A program made the translations under genes and the position numbers. A DNA stretch of 64,000 nt from Pseudomonas reidholzensis (GTDB taxonomy: Bacteria > Pseudomonadota > Gammaproteobacteria > Pseudomonadales > Pseudomonadaceae), in contig NZ_UNOZ01000030.1 of NCBI RefSeq assembly GCF_900536025.1, forward strand, positions 1-64,000. The letters are read 5' to 3'. The notes below the pieces were generated by a model, which was given only the letters and a program-made list of their open reading frames with translations, was not told the DNA's origin and did not search any database. This document shows, one piece after another, positions 35,435 through 44,024 of this stretch. Each line of letters opens with the position of its first letter. The stretch's first letter is position 1.

Positions 35435-36505
35435 ATGACACGACAACCCGCGCACAGAGCCTCGCAGCCCTACCGGGCCACACGGCTCGCGTTCATGGCG
35501 ATCGCGATGGCGGCGATCTTTCTGCTCGACACGGCCACCAGCTACGAGATCGCCGGGTCGGTGTTCTACACCGTGGTGATTCTGACGGCGGCGCGCCTGC
35601 TCAAGCAGCGTGCGCTGATCATGCTGACGGGCACCTGCATCGCGATCACGCTGCTCAGCTTTGCCATGACCCAGCAAGGGGATTACCGCGCCGGCCTCGT
35701 CAACATGACCATCAGCATCGTCTCGATCCTGATCACCGGCTACCTGGTGTGCAAGATGGAAGCCGCACGCGCCGCAGCCCATGATGCGCAGGCCCGGCTG
35801 ATGCGTATCTCGCGTGTCAAAAGCCTGGAAGGGCTCACCACCTCGATCGCGCACGAGGTCAACCAGCCGCTCGCGGCCATCGTCACCAGCAGCAACGCCT
35901 GCCAGCGCTGGTTGGCGCAGCATCCTGCCAACCTGGACAAGGCCCGGCAGGCGGTCGAGCGCATCCTCAATGATGCAGGCCGTGCGAGCAGCATCATCGC
36001 GCGGGTACGCAGCCTGACCAAAGGCGACCCGCCGGACAAGACCGCGTTCGCCTTCAACGACGCCGTGCAGGAAGTGCTCACCCTGTCACAAGGGGAAATG
36101 CTGCGCGGCAGCATCGCGCTCACGGTCGATCTGGCAGCCGACCTGCCGCGCGCGCTGGCTGACCGCGTACAGATCCAGCAGGTGATGGGCAACCTGATCC
36201 TCAATGCCATCGAGGCTACGCTCCCGGTAGCGGCTGCCCGACGCGTCATTCACGTCGGCTCCAGGTGGCAGGGCGAGACGATCGTCTTCGCCGTGTCAGA
36301 CACCGGCATCGGCCTGCCCAGCGGCGTTCGCGAGCACGTGTTCGAGGCCTTCTGGACCACCAAGGAGGAGGGCATCGGCGTCGGTTTGAGCATCAGCCGC
36401 ACGATCATCGAGGCCAATGGTGGTCACCTCTGGGCCGAATCTAATGACCACGCTGGCGCGGTGTTCGCGTTCAGCCTGGCTACCACCGACAAGGAACCCG
36501 CATGA
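35435..36505 (+). CDS. membrane sensor histidine kinase
   Basis: The 356-residue product has about four membrane helices (about 16-34, 40-56, 60-78 and 88-106) with almost no periplasmic loops. A HisKA domain with the phospho-acceptor SIAHEVNQPLAAI (His140) and a HATPase domain with N-box NLILNAIEA, G1 DTGIGLP and GVGLSIS follow. The H-box type is that of FixL/TtrS-like kinases. With so little extracytoplasmic sequence it probably senses a signal within or near the membrane. The start is uncertain: ATG 35435 has a poor ribosome-binding site and the frame is open to 35339. The stop overlaps the response regulator start by four bases. Confidence 0.88.
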   Translation: MTRQPAHRASQPYRATRLAFMAIAMAAIFLLDTATSYEIAGSVFYTVVILTAARLLKQRALIMLTGTCIAITLLSFAMTQQGDYRAGLVNMTISIVSILITGYLVCKMEAARAAAHDAQARLMRISRVKSLEGLTTSIAHEVNQPLAAIVTSSNACQRWLAQHPANLDKARQAVERILNDAGRASSIIARVRSLTKGDPPDKTAFAFNDAVQEVLTLSQGEMLRGSIALTVDLAADLPRALADRVQIQQVMGNLILNAIEATLPVAAARRVIHVGSRWQGETIVFAVSDTGIGLPSGVREHVFEAFWTTKEEGIGVGLSISRTIIEANGGHLWAESNDHAGAVFAFSLATTDKEPA

Positions 36506-37134
36506 ACAAAGCCGCCTCTCAGGCAAACGCGCCACAGCCGATTGTCTACGTGATCGACGACGACAGTTCGGTTCGTGCCGCGCTGGCGGACCTGCTGGCT
36601 AGCGTGGGGCTTGAGGTGCGGGTCTTTGCCTCCACGCGGGCGTTCCTCGCCCATCCACGTGAGGATGCCCCGGGTTGCCTGGTCCTGGATGTGCGGATGC
36701 CAGAGCAGAGCGGCATGGACTTCCACCGGCAGATGGAGGGCTTGGGCTTGCACCTGCCGGTGGTGTTCATCACCGGGCATGGCGACATCGCCATGGGTGT
36801 GAAAGCCATCAAGACCGGCGCGATCGACTTTCTCACCAAGCCGTTCCGTGATCAGGAGCTGCTGGACGCCATTCAGCTGGGGATCGAGCGGGATCGCCAA
36901 CGCCGCCAGCGAGACGCCGCGGCGGCCGAGCTAGGCAGCCGCTGGCGATTACTCAGTGAGGGTGAGCGCCAGGTCGCCGGCCTGGTGGTACAGGGTCTGC
37001 TGAACAAGCAGATCGCGCATCAGCTGCACCTCAGCGAGGTCGCCGTCAAAGTGCGCCGCGCTCATGTCATGCGCAAGATGCAGGCGCGTTCGCTGGCCGA
37101 TCTGGTGCGCCTGCTCGAACGTCTCCCGGCGTAA
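36502..37134 (+). CDS. FixJ-type response regulator (receiver plus LuxR HTH)
   Basis: The 210-residue regulator has a receiver domain (about 13-125: acidic pocket DDD at 19-21, phospho-acceptor Asp63 in LVLDVRMPEQSG, Thr in FITGHGD, Lys113 in FLTKPF). A LuxR-type helix-turn-helix follows (about 152-205, LNKQIAHQLHLSEVAVKVRRAHVMRKM). It is the cognate partner of the kinase encoded just upstream. Whether it controls the CorA-like operon is not shown; the palindrome at 31188-31207 is a candidate site. Confidence 0.92.
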   Translation: MNKAASQANAPQPIVYVIDDDSSVRAALADLLASVGLEVRVFASTRAFLAHPREDAPGCLVLDVRMPEQSGMDFHRQMEGLGLHLPVVFITGHGDIAMGVKAIKTGAIDFLTKPFRDQELLDAIQLGIERDRQRRQRDAAAAELGSRWRLLSEGERQVAGLVVQGLLNKQIAHQLHLSEVAVKVRRAHVMRKMQARSLADLVRLLERLPA

Positions 37135-37166
37135 CGCGCCAGCCCATGCGCGCGGGCGCGCCTAGG

Positions 37167-38126
37167 CTATTCGGCCCATTCCGGATCGCCGGTGAACACC
37201 ACCGTGATCCAGCGGTCCGGCCCTTCGCCGCCCACCGCGTCGCCAATCTCGTTACGCAGCGCATCCCATTCGGCGATAGTGCGCGCCGGCATGCTTGTCG
37301 GCACGATGAAGTACAGCTCGATCTCGCGCGAGCGGCCGACCTTGGCCACATAGGCCCGGTACGACTGCAAGCCGTGCCGGCTGACAAACGCCTGGGCCAC
37401 CGTGTCGACGTGTTGCTTGAGGTCGACCGGGGTGACCAGGAAGATCTCCGCCAGTGCTTGGCGCACCACCGACAGCGGCAACGGGATGATCACCAGGCAC
37501 ACCAGGCCGAGCACCGCCGGGTCGATGTACGGCGAGATCCACGCCCAGCGCGTGCCCTGGATGGCCAGGCCGACGCAGAAGGCGATCAACAGCGCAGCGG
37601 TAATGCTGGCCGACATCACCCAGCCCTTGACGTCCATGCGCACGAAGTCGGAGTTGAGCGTACGGTTGGCGCGGGCTTCGACGATGGCGATGGTGACGCA
37701 GGCGATCACCGTCAATACCGCGTAGATCAGCGCCAGGCCGAACTCCAGGTCGCGGCCGCCTTCGAGCAGGCTGCTCACGGCGTTGATCAGTGCGTAGATG
37801 GCGACCCCGCTGAGGAGGATGCCATTGAGTGCCAGGACCATCGGCTCCAGGTGCCAGAAGCCCATGGAGAAGCGCTCGCGCAGCTTGCGCGACATCTGTG
37901 CGCTGGTGACGTGTGCGGTGATCAGCTTGACCACCACCAGCGACAGCCCGCTCATGCTGGCGTCGACCAGCGAGTAGACGCCGTCGAAGACGATCGAGAA
38001 GGAGCCCGAGGCGAGGCCGAAGCCGATGCCGATGGTGGCGATGAACAGGGTGACGGCGATCGAGGCGCGGAGCAGGCCTTGTTCGCTGGTGATGTCGAAG
38101 AATGAAGTCTTGCTGGGGGCTTCCAT
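37167..38126 (-). CDS. cation diffusion facilitator family transporter
   Basis: The 319-residue inner-membrane protein has a CDF-like pattern of about six membrane helices (to about residue 230), including the metal-site motif FDGVYSLVDASMSGLS (first Asp of the D/HxxxD pair), and a cytosolic C-terminal domain (about 235-319). CDF proteins export Zn2+, Fe2+, Mn2+ or similar ions against protons. Few His residues in the sites make the metal hard to guess. ATG 38126 (MEAPSK) with AAGAG upstream is preferred to the TTG six codons earlier. In KT2440 this gene lies close to queC, marking the right-hand end of the inserted CorA region. Confidence 0.85.
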   Translation of the reverse strand: MEAPSKTSFFDITSEQGLLRASIAVTLFIATIGIGFGLASGSFSIVFDGVYSLVDASMSGLSLVVVKLITAHVTSAQMSRKLRERFSMGFWHLEPMVLALNGILLSGVAIYALINAVSSLLEGGRDLEFGLALIYAVLTVIACVTIAIVEARANRTLNSDFVRMDVKGWVMSASITAALLIAFCVGLAIQGTRWAWISPYIDPAVLGLVCLVIIPLPLSVVRQALAEIFLVTPVDLKQHVDTVAQAFVSRHGLQSYRAYVAKVGRSREIELYFIVPTSMPARTIAEWDALRNEIGDAVGGEGPDRWITVVFTGDPEWAE

Positions 38127-38168
38127 AAGTAGAACTCTTTTCAAAGGCGGTGCTGCTGTGGTGTCTGT

Positions 38169-38277
38169 GCCGGCCTCATCGCGGGTAAACCCGCTCCTAC
38201 AGGGGTCGCTGCAAGGCCCAAAATTTTGGGCTGCACAGAAAACCTGTGGGAGCGGTTTTACCCGCGATGAGGCCGGC
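38169..38277. repeat. REP pair (TCGCGGGTAAACCCGC type)
   Basis: Two facing copies of the classical P. putida REP core (GCCGGCCTCATCGCGGGTAAACCCGCTCCTACAG and complement) about 40 bases apart, with a small CCCAAAATTTTGGG palindrome between them. Confidence 0.9.
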
Positions 38278-38282
38278 GCGGA

Positions 38283-40409
38283 CTAAACGCGGAACTGTTC
38301 CATCAATGCTTGCTGCTGGTTGGCCAGGCGGTTCAGCGCCTGGCTGATGCGCGCCGACTCATCGGCCTGCCCGGACAACGACTCGGTGACGTCGCGGATC
38401 CCGGCGACGTTGCGGTTGACCTCTTCGGCCACCGCGCTCTGCTCCTCGGCCGCCGAGGCGATCTGCAAATTCATGTCGGTGATCACCGCCACAGCCTCGC
38501 CGATCCGCTGCAGTGCCGGCAAGGCCTGTTCCATCTGGCCGGCGCTGTCCTGGGCCTGGCGCTGGCCGGCGTGCATGGCACCCACCACATCCTGGGTGCC
38601 TTGTTGCAGGCCTTCGATGACCTGGCGAATCTCCTCCACCGACACCTGGGTGCGCTGGGCCAGGTTGCGTACCTCGTCGGCGACCACGGCGAAGCCTCGC
38701 CCGGCCTCGCCAGCGCGGGCGGCCTCGATGGCGGCATTGAGGGCGAGCAGGTTGGTCTGCTCGGCAATCGCACGGATCACCTCCAGCACCGAGCCGATCT
38801 GCTCGCTGCTGCTCTCCAGGGCGCGCGCCTCGCGCATCGCCGCGTTCATGTCGGTGGCCAGCCGGTCGATCGCCATACGGGTATCGGCAACCCGTTGCAG
38901 GCCCTCGCGGCTGGCCTGGTCGGCCGCACGCGCGGCTTGTGCCGCCTGGGCCGCGTTGTGCGCGACATCCTGGGCGGTGGCGCTCATTTCGTTGGCTGCC
39001 GTGGCGACCTGCTCGATTTCACGCTGCTGTTGCTGCATGCCGTTGCTGGTCTGGCTGGCGATGGCGGCGGACTGGTCGGCGGTGCCGCGGGCCTCGTGCA
39101 GGGAGCCTTTGACCTGGGCGATCACCGGCTGCAGCTTGTCGAGAAAGCGGTTGAACCAGCCGGTCAGCTGGCCCAGCTCATCCTCGCGGGCGTAGTCCAG
39201 GCGACGGGTCAGGTCGCCTTCGCCGCTGGCGATGTCGCGCAGGCGTTCGGCCACCGCCAGGATCGGCCGGGTGACGCCGCGAGCGGTCAGCCAGACCAGC
39301 AGCAAACCCAGCACGGCGGCTGCCAGGCCGATCAGCAGGCTGCTGACATTGGCCTCCTGGTTACGCGCAGCCAAGCGTTGGTTGAGGGCGATCGCCGGTG
39401 CCTGCAGGACCGCTTCGGGCAGCTCCAGCAAGACCTGCCAGGGCGCTGCGTCAGGGATCGGCGCAAAGGGTTGGGAGATGCGCATCTGGCCCTCATCGAG
39501 GCGCTGCACCGGCTGGCCGGCGCGGATCGACGCCAGTAGGTCCTGCGCGTGCGGGCCAAACGCCTGGGTCAGCGACTGGCTTAGCCGTGCGCTGTCGCGG
39601 CTGTGCCCCGCCAGCAGCCCGGCCGGGCTGACGATGCTCACCTGGCCCTGGCCATCGAACAGCTCCTGGCGACCCGCCAGGCTCAGCTGCTGCAGGTTGT
39701 CCAGGCCGATGTCGAGGCCGATCACGCCGATCACCTTGCCGTTGTCGAGCAGGGGCAGGGCGATGCTGGTCATCAATACCTGACGGCCATTGACCTCGTC
39801 GAAGTAGGGCTCGAGCACACATGCCGCGGCAGTCTCCTGCGGGCAGGTGAGCCAGCGGTTGTAGGGCAGGCCGTTGCTGCCGATGCTGTTGTCGGCGAGC
39901 ATCGACTCGGGCATGGCTTCTGCCTCCAGAGTGCCGGGGCGTGGCTGCGACCAGTACAGCGAGAAGCGCCCGCTGTCGTTGCTGCCTTGCTGATCCTGGC
40001 CGACGAAACGGGCGTCCTGCCCGTCGAGGGCGTTGGGCTTGAACACCAGGTAAAGGCCGATCAGGTCGGGGTTGCCGGCCAGTGCGGCGCGCGCCTGGGC
40101 ATTCAGCGCGGCGCGCAGGTCGGTGTCGCCGCGCTGCCTGAGCAACTGCACCACACGGCTGAAGCCATTGCCGTACTGGTAGGCCGCCATGAAGTAGCGC
40201 TGGATGCGCAGCGCCTGGGCTTCGGCGTGGGCCTGCAGGCGCAGGCGCGCGCTGTGGTCGAGCAGCTCGGTGTTGGCCGCGAACACCTGGGCGGCGCTGC
40301 GCCGGGCCTGGGTCAGCGAAGTGGCCACCAGCAGGGCGACGATCACCAGCAGGCAGAGGCCGGCGAGCAGGGTGATCTTCCACTGGATGGAGAGGCGGCG
40401 CAGGAGCAT
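38283..40409 (-). CDS. mcpU: methyl-accepting chemotaxis protein, probable polyamine receptor McpU
   Basis: The 708-residue receptor has an N-terminal membrane helix (about 12-34), a periplasmic double-Cache domain (about 36-345), a second helix (about 352-375), HAMP (about 376-430) and a signalling domain containing the hairpin tip EQTNLLALNAAIEAARAGEAGRGFAVVADEVR. In P. putida KT2440 the gene at this position is McpU, a receptor for putrescine and related polyamines; assignment here is by position and architecture. It follows the putrescine-importer gene by 58 bases on the same strand, which supports a polyamine ligand. Confidence 0.85.
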   Translation of the reverse strand: MLLRRLSIQWKITLLAGLCLLVIVALLVATSLTQARRSAAQVFAANTELLDHSARLRLQAHAEAQALRIQRYFMAAYQYGNGFSRVVQLLRQRGDTDLRAALNAQARAALAGNPDLIGLYLVFKPNALDGQDARFVGQDQQGSNDSGRFSLYWSQPRPGTLEAEAMPESMLADNSIGSNGLPYNRWLTCPQETAAACVLEPYFDEVNGRQVLMTSIALPLLDNGKVIGVIGLDIGLDNLQQLSLAGRQELFDGQGQVSIVSPAGLLAGHSRDSARLSQSLTQAFGPHAQDLLASIRAGQPVQRLDEGQMRISQPFAPIPDAAPWQVLLELPEAVLQAPAIALNQRLAARNQEANVSSLLIGLAAAVLGLLLVWLTARGVTRPILAVAERLRDIASGEGDLTRRLDYAREDELGQLTGWFNRFLDKLQPVIAQVKGSLHEARGTADQSAAIASQTSNGMQQQQREIEQVATAANEMSATAQDVAHNAAQAAQAARAADQASREGLQRVADTRMAIDRLATDMNAAMREARALESSSEQIGSVLEVIRAIAEQTNLLALNAAIEAARAGEAGRGFAVVADEVRNLAQRTQVSVEEIRQVIEGLQQGTQDVVGAMHAGQRQAQDSAGQMEQALPALQRIGEAVAVITDMNLQIASAAEEQSAVAEEVNRNVAGIRDVTESLSGQADESARISQALNRLANQQQALMEQFRV

Positions 40410-40429
40410 GGTTTTTCCTTCTCGAACAG

Positions 40430-40459
40430 GCCGACGCCCGCGTTCGGGCGGGCGTCGGC
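40430..40459 (-). terminator. GC-rich hairpin between puuP-like and mcpU genes
   Basis: 12-bp stem GCCGACGCCCGC/GCGGGCGTCGGC with a 6-base loop and no U-tract. It could reduce readthrough into mcpU or protect the upstream mRNA. Confidence 0.5.
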
Positions 40460-40467
40460 AGGGCAGG

Positions 40468-41820
40468 TCATTCAGCGATGCAGTTGGGCGGTGCGACCCG
40501 GAAGGCCTTGGTCATCCAGCCGAGGTAGATCAGCCCGAGCAGCGCCCAGGCGCCGCCGAACAGCAGCGAATGCGCGTTCAGGTCCAGCCACAGGGAGACG
40601 ATGATGCAAAAGCCGATGGTTGGCAGCACCAGGTACTTGAGGGTGTTCGCCAGGCCCTTGTTGCGCTTCTCGCGCAGGTAGCAGTGGTTGATCACCGACA
40701 GGTTGACGAAGCTGAACGCCACCAGTGCGCCGAAGTTGATTACCGAGGTCGCGGTGACCAGGTCGAAGAAGATCGCCGACAGGGCAACCAGGCCCACCAC
40801 GGCGATGTTCAGTACCGGCGTCTTGTAGCGGGCGTGCAGGCGGGCGAAGACCCTGCTGGGGATCACCCCGTCACGCCCCATCACGTACAGCAGGCGCGAG
40901 ACGCTGGTCTGCGAGGCCAGGCCCGAGGCGATGGTGTTGATCACCGTGCAGGCGATGAACACCGACTGGAACAGCTTGCCGCCGACATACAGGGCGATTT
41001 CCGGCAGCGCCGCCTCCTGGTCGTGGAAGCGCTGCATGGTCGGGAAGTACGCCTGGATGAAGTACGACACCAGGATGAACACCAGCCCGCCGATCAGCGC
41101 GGTGAGGAAGATCGCCCGGGGAATGGTCTTCGCCGGGTCGCGGGTTTCTTCCGACAGGCAGGTGACCGCGTCAAAGCCCAGGAACGAGAAGCAGAGAATG
41201 GTCGCGCCGGCGGCGAGGGCGCTGAACTGCGTCTGCGGATCGACGAACGGGGTCAGGCTCCACGCCGTACCCAGGCCTTCGCCATGGTCGAGCCCGCGCA
41301 TGCAGAGGTAGATGAACACGGCAATGATCGCCACCTGCACGGCGACGAACAGGGCATTGAAGTGCGCCACCAGGTTGATGCTGCGCATGTTCACCAGGCT
41401 GATCAGGGTGACGAACCCGGCCACCCAGATCCATTGCGGCACCTCGGGGAACATCGCCGACAGGTACAGCTTGGCGAGCAGCGCGTTGACCATCGGCAGC
41501 AGCAGGTAGTCGAGCAGTGATGACCAGCCGACCAGAAAGCCCACATGCGGATTGATCGCCCGCTGGGTGTAGGTGTAGGCCGAGCCGGACTGCGGGAAGC
41601 GTCGCACCAGGGTGCCGTAGCTGATGGCGGTGAACAGCACGCCCAGCAGCGCCAGGATATACGCGCTGGGCACGTGCCCGGCGGTGATGCCGGAAACAAT
41701 GCCGAAGGTATCGAATACGGTCATTGGCGTGAGGTACGCCAGGCCAATGATCACCACATGCCAGAGACGCAGGGATTTGCGCATCTGGCCGTTGCCGGGA
41801 GTGCTCTGGTCAGGCTGCAT
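40468..41820 (-). CDS. puuP: putrescine importer PuuP-like APC permease
   Basis: The 450-residue product is an APC-superfamily transporter with about twelve membrane helices. It resembles E. coli PuuP over its whole length: LAYLTPMTVFDTFGIVSGI, GSAYTYTQRAINPHVGF, GWSSLLDYLLLPM, FSFLGFDAVTCLSEET and LFFDLVTATSVINFGALVAF are almost residue-for-residue PuuP blocks. PuuP takes up putrescine by proton symport. The neighbouring chemoreceptor gene (McpU type) fits joint detection and uptake. A 28-codon ORF overlaps its start upstream. Confidence 0.88.
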   Translation of the reverse strand: MQPDQSTPGNGQMRKSLRLWHVVIIGLAYLTPMTVFDTFGIVSGITAGHVPSAYILALLGVLFTAISYGTLVRRFPQSGSAYTYTQRAINPHVGFLVGWSSLLDYLLLPMVNALLAKLYLSAMFPEVPQWIWVAGFVTLISLVNMRSINLVAHFNALFVAVQVAIIAVFIYLCMRGLDHGEGLGTAWSLTPFVDPQTQFSALAAGATILCFSFLGFDAVTCLSEETRDPAKTIPRAIFLTALIGGLVFILVSYFIQAYFPTMQRFHDQEAALPEIALYVGGKLFQSVFIACTVINTIASGLASQTSVSRLLYVMGRDGVIPSRVFARLHARYKTPVLNIAVVGLVALSAIFFDLVTATSVINFGALVAFSFVNLSVINHCYLREKRNKGLANTLKYLVLPTIGFCIIVSLWLDLNAHSLLFGGAWALLGLIYLGWMTKAFRVAPPNCIAE

Positions 41821-41896
41821 GCGGGTGAGGCTCCTGGGCCTGGACAGCGAAGGAGGCGGATTGCGGGCACGGCAAGGTCATGCGGGTGGGCTCCAT
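41810..41896 (-). CDS. upstream ORF overlapping the puuP start (possible leader peptide)
   Basis: A 28-codon ORF (MEPTRMTLPCPQSASF...) starts after AAAGGTGAACAAC, a better ribosome-binding site than puuP's own. It ends out of frame 11 bases inside puuP. Translation would pass over the puuP start, so it may couple or repress puuP translation. There is no direct evidence of expression. Confidence 0.4.
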   Translation of the reverse strand: MEPTRMTLPCPQSASFAVQAQEPHPHAA

Positions 41897-42263
41897 GTTG
41901 TTCACCTTTTATGTTGGAGCGGCAGTTGGCGCGAGCGCGGGCTGATGTGTGCAGACGGCCCTGGGCAGCGTGGTGAAAATAAAAAACGATTCGGCAGGGG
42001 GCGTCAAGTTAAACATGACAAAGTGTTACGGTAATGCGTCGATAATCGGTTTATTTAGCTTTTGTGCTGCTTTTTAGTGCGTTTCTTAAGGGTTTTGGCC
42101 GATTTTGGTGTCCGTAAAAATTTACGAATGCAAAGTCGTGGACACACCGTGGGCAATAAATTGCCCGTGGAGGACACCGCATCCGGTCATGGTCGGTGGT
42201 ACCCTTTGCGCCCAGCGCGACCGCTGTCGCGCATCCCCCTATGGACAGCAATCGGTTCAATTC
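41897..42263. other. divergent control region between puuP and ydgA-like gene
   Basis: About 370 bases, AT-rich near 41980-42120. No gene or strong palindrome was found. It must hold the promoters for both directions. Confidence 0.4.
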
Positions 42264-43781
42264 ATGAAGAAATCAGTAGGCATCCTTTCCGGCCTGGCCG
42301 TCGCCATTGCCATCGCAGCCACCGCGGGCGCGTGGTACACCGGCAAGCAATTGCCTGCGGAGCTGGCCAGCTCCGTGGCCCGGGCCAACGAAGAGCTGGT
42401 CAAGGCCACCGCGGGTACCGGCGGCAGCATGAGCCTCGAGCTGGCCTCGCTGGAGCAGCACTTCTTCTCCAGTACCGCGCATTACCGGCTCAAGGCCAAG
42501 GATGTCTGGCTGGGCGAGGGCGCTGCGCTGAACTTCGACGTCGGCATCGTCGACCAGCTCGAGCACGGGCCGTTCCCGTGGTCGCGGGTCAAGGCCTTCA
42601 AGCTGTTGCCGGTAATGGTCGAGAGCAACAGCAGCCTGGAAAAGGATGATTTCACCGCGTCCTGGTTCAGCGCTGCCGGCGACCAGTCGCCGGTCACCGG
42701 CCGGGTCAGCGTCGGCTATGGCGGCCACATCGACAGCGATATCCGCCTGGCACCGGTCAAGCTCAACGAGCCCAACGGCAACACCCTGGACTTCTCCGGC
42801 ATGCAACTGCTGCTCAGCGGCGACCAGCAAGGCAAGGCGGTGAAGATCCACGGCAATGCCGAGCGCCTGGAAATGAAAGTGGTCGGTGATGACCATCCGC
42901 CAGCGACCTTTACCTTCGAAGGCCTGAAGGTCGGTGGCGACCTCGCCAGCACCGGCCACGACATGGTCTACGTCGGCAATCTGGACGTGTTCCTCGGCCA
43001 ACTGCAGGCGACCCTCGGGCCGAAGCAGGAGGTGCTGCTGGTCAAAGGGCTGGAGCAGAACAACCTGTACAGCGCCGAAGGCCAGGACAAGCTGGGCGCG
43101 CGCATCGAGTACAAGGTGTCCGACATCAACTACGCCGGTCGCCCGGTCGGCAGTGGGCAGATGGTGGTGACCTTGAAGTCGCTGGACATCCCCGCGCTGC
43201 AATCGCTGGCCGAGTGGTACCAGACCAAGATGCCGCAAGTGCAGGAAATGCAGCGCGCCACGGCCGCAGGCGAGCCGATGCCGGCGTTCGACATGACCGA
43301 GGACGAGAAGACCAAGGTGCTCGCCGAGGTGCAGAAGATCCTCGTCGCCAAGCCGAAACTGGCCATCGAACAACTGTCGTTCAAGACTGCCAACGGCGAG
43401 AGCCGCTTCAGCCTGGCGCTGGACTTCGCCAATCCGGCGTCGTTCGACCTGCCGCCGGACCAGTTGGGCAAGCAGTTGATCAGCCAGTTGAAGGGTGAGT
43501 TGTCGGTGTCCAAGCCGATGGTCGGTGACCTGGCGACCCTGCAGGCGCTGCTCGATGGCCAGACCGACGCCCAGGCGATTGCCCAGCAGTCGAGCCAGGC
43601 AGGCGAGATGGTCGGCATGATGGCGGTGCAGAGTGGCATGGCGACCGTGAAGGGCAACGACGTGGTGTCGAGCCTGCACTATGCCGAGGGCATGGTCGAC
43701 TTCAACGGCAAGAAGATGACCGTCGAGGAGTTCGCCATGATCCTCGCGGCTCACCTGGCTGCGCTGTCGCCGCAAGGCTGA
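42264..43781 (+). CDS. YdgA family (DUF945) protein
   Basis: The 505-residue product has one N-terminal membrane helix or uncleaved signal (about 5-24) followed by a large periplasmic region of the YdgA/DUF945 family (SSVARANEELVKATAG..., DVWLGEGAALNFDVGIVDQLEHGPFPW). This family has no settled function and is often described as envelope-associated. ATG 42264 begins the conserved MKKSVGILSG; the frame extends upstream to 42105 without support. In KT2440 a YdgA gene also precedes nadA. Confidence 0.85.
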   Translation: MKKSVGILSGLAVAIAIAATAGAWYTGKQLPAELASSVARANEELVKATAGTGGSMSLELASLEQHFFSSTAHYRLKAKDVWLGEGAALNFDVGIVDQLEHGPFPWSRVKAFKLLPVMVESNSSLEKDDFTASWFSAAGDQSPVTGRVSVGYGGHIDSDIRLAPVKLNEPNGNTLDFSGMQLLLSGDQQGKAVKIHGNAERLEMKVVGDDHPPATFTFEGLKVGGDLASTGHDMVYVGNLDVFLGQLQATLGPKQEVLLVKGLEQNNLYSAEGQDKLGARIEYKVSDINYAGRPVGSGQMVVTLKSLDIPALQSLAEWYQTKMPQVQEMQRATAAGEPMPAFDMTEDEKTKVLAEVQKILVAKPKLAIEQLSFKTANGESRFSLALDFANPASFDLPPDQLGKQLISQLKGELSVSKPMVGDLATLQALLDGQTDAQAIAQQSSQAGEMVGMMAVQSGMATVKGNDVVSSLHYAEGMVDFNGKKMTVEEFAMILAAHLAALSPQG

Positions 43782-43877
43782 TACCTGTTGGCTGTGCCGC
43801 CCCCGCGCCTGTGGCGTTGAGGGTGGCACGGCGGGCAGTGCCGCTGTCCTACAAAAATCGCTTTTGCATTGACCTGA

Positions 43878-43905
43878 TTGTCTGTAGCCTTCGGCGCGAT
43901 AATAA
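43878..43905 (+). promoter_or_regulatory. candidate promoter of nadA
   Basis: -35 TTGTCT (43878-43883), 16 bases, -10 TAATAA (43900-43905), about 120 bases upstream of the nadA start. Confidence 0.4.
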
Positions 43906-44024
43906 TCCGCGCCCGCAGAGGGCCGTGATGGCCTGTAAGAGGCCGTCCGGCACCATTAGCCGATCTGCCAGGGCCGGGTGATACACTCGACTGACGCGCA
44001 CGCGCGCCCGCAGGTCCAGCGATC

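Noticed and set aside
30996..37140. Attachment-site duplication of the tRNA-Lys 3' end at the far side of the CorA region
   Set aside because: No repeat of TTCGAATCCTACACGACCC was found near 37135-37170 and no integrase is present.
42273..43829. A 518-codon open frame opposite the YdgA-like gene
   Set aside because: Antisense shadow; the plus-strand protein has a convincing membrane helix and family match.
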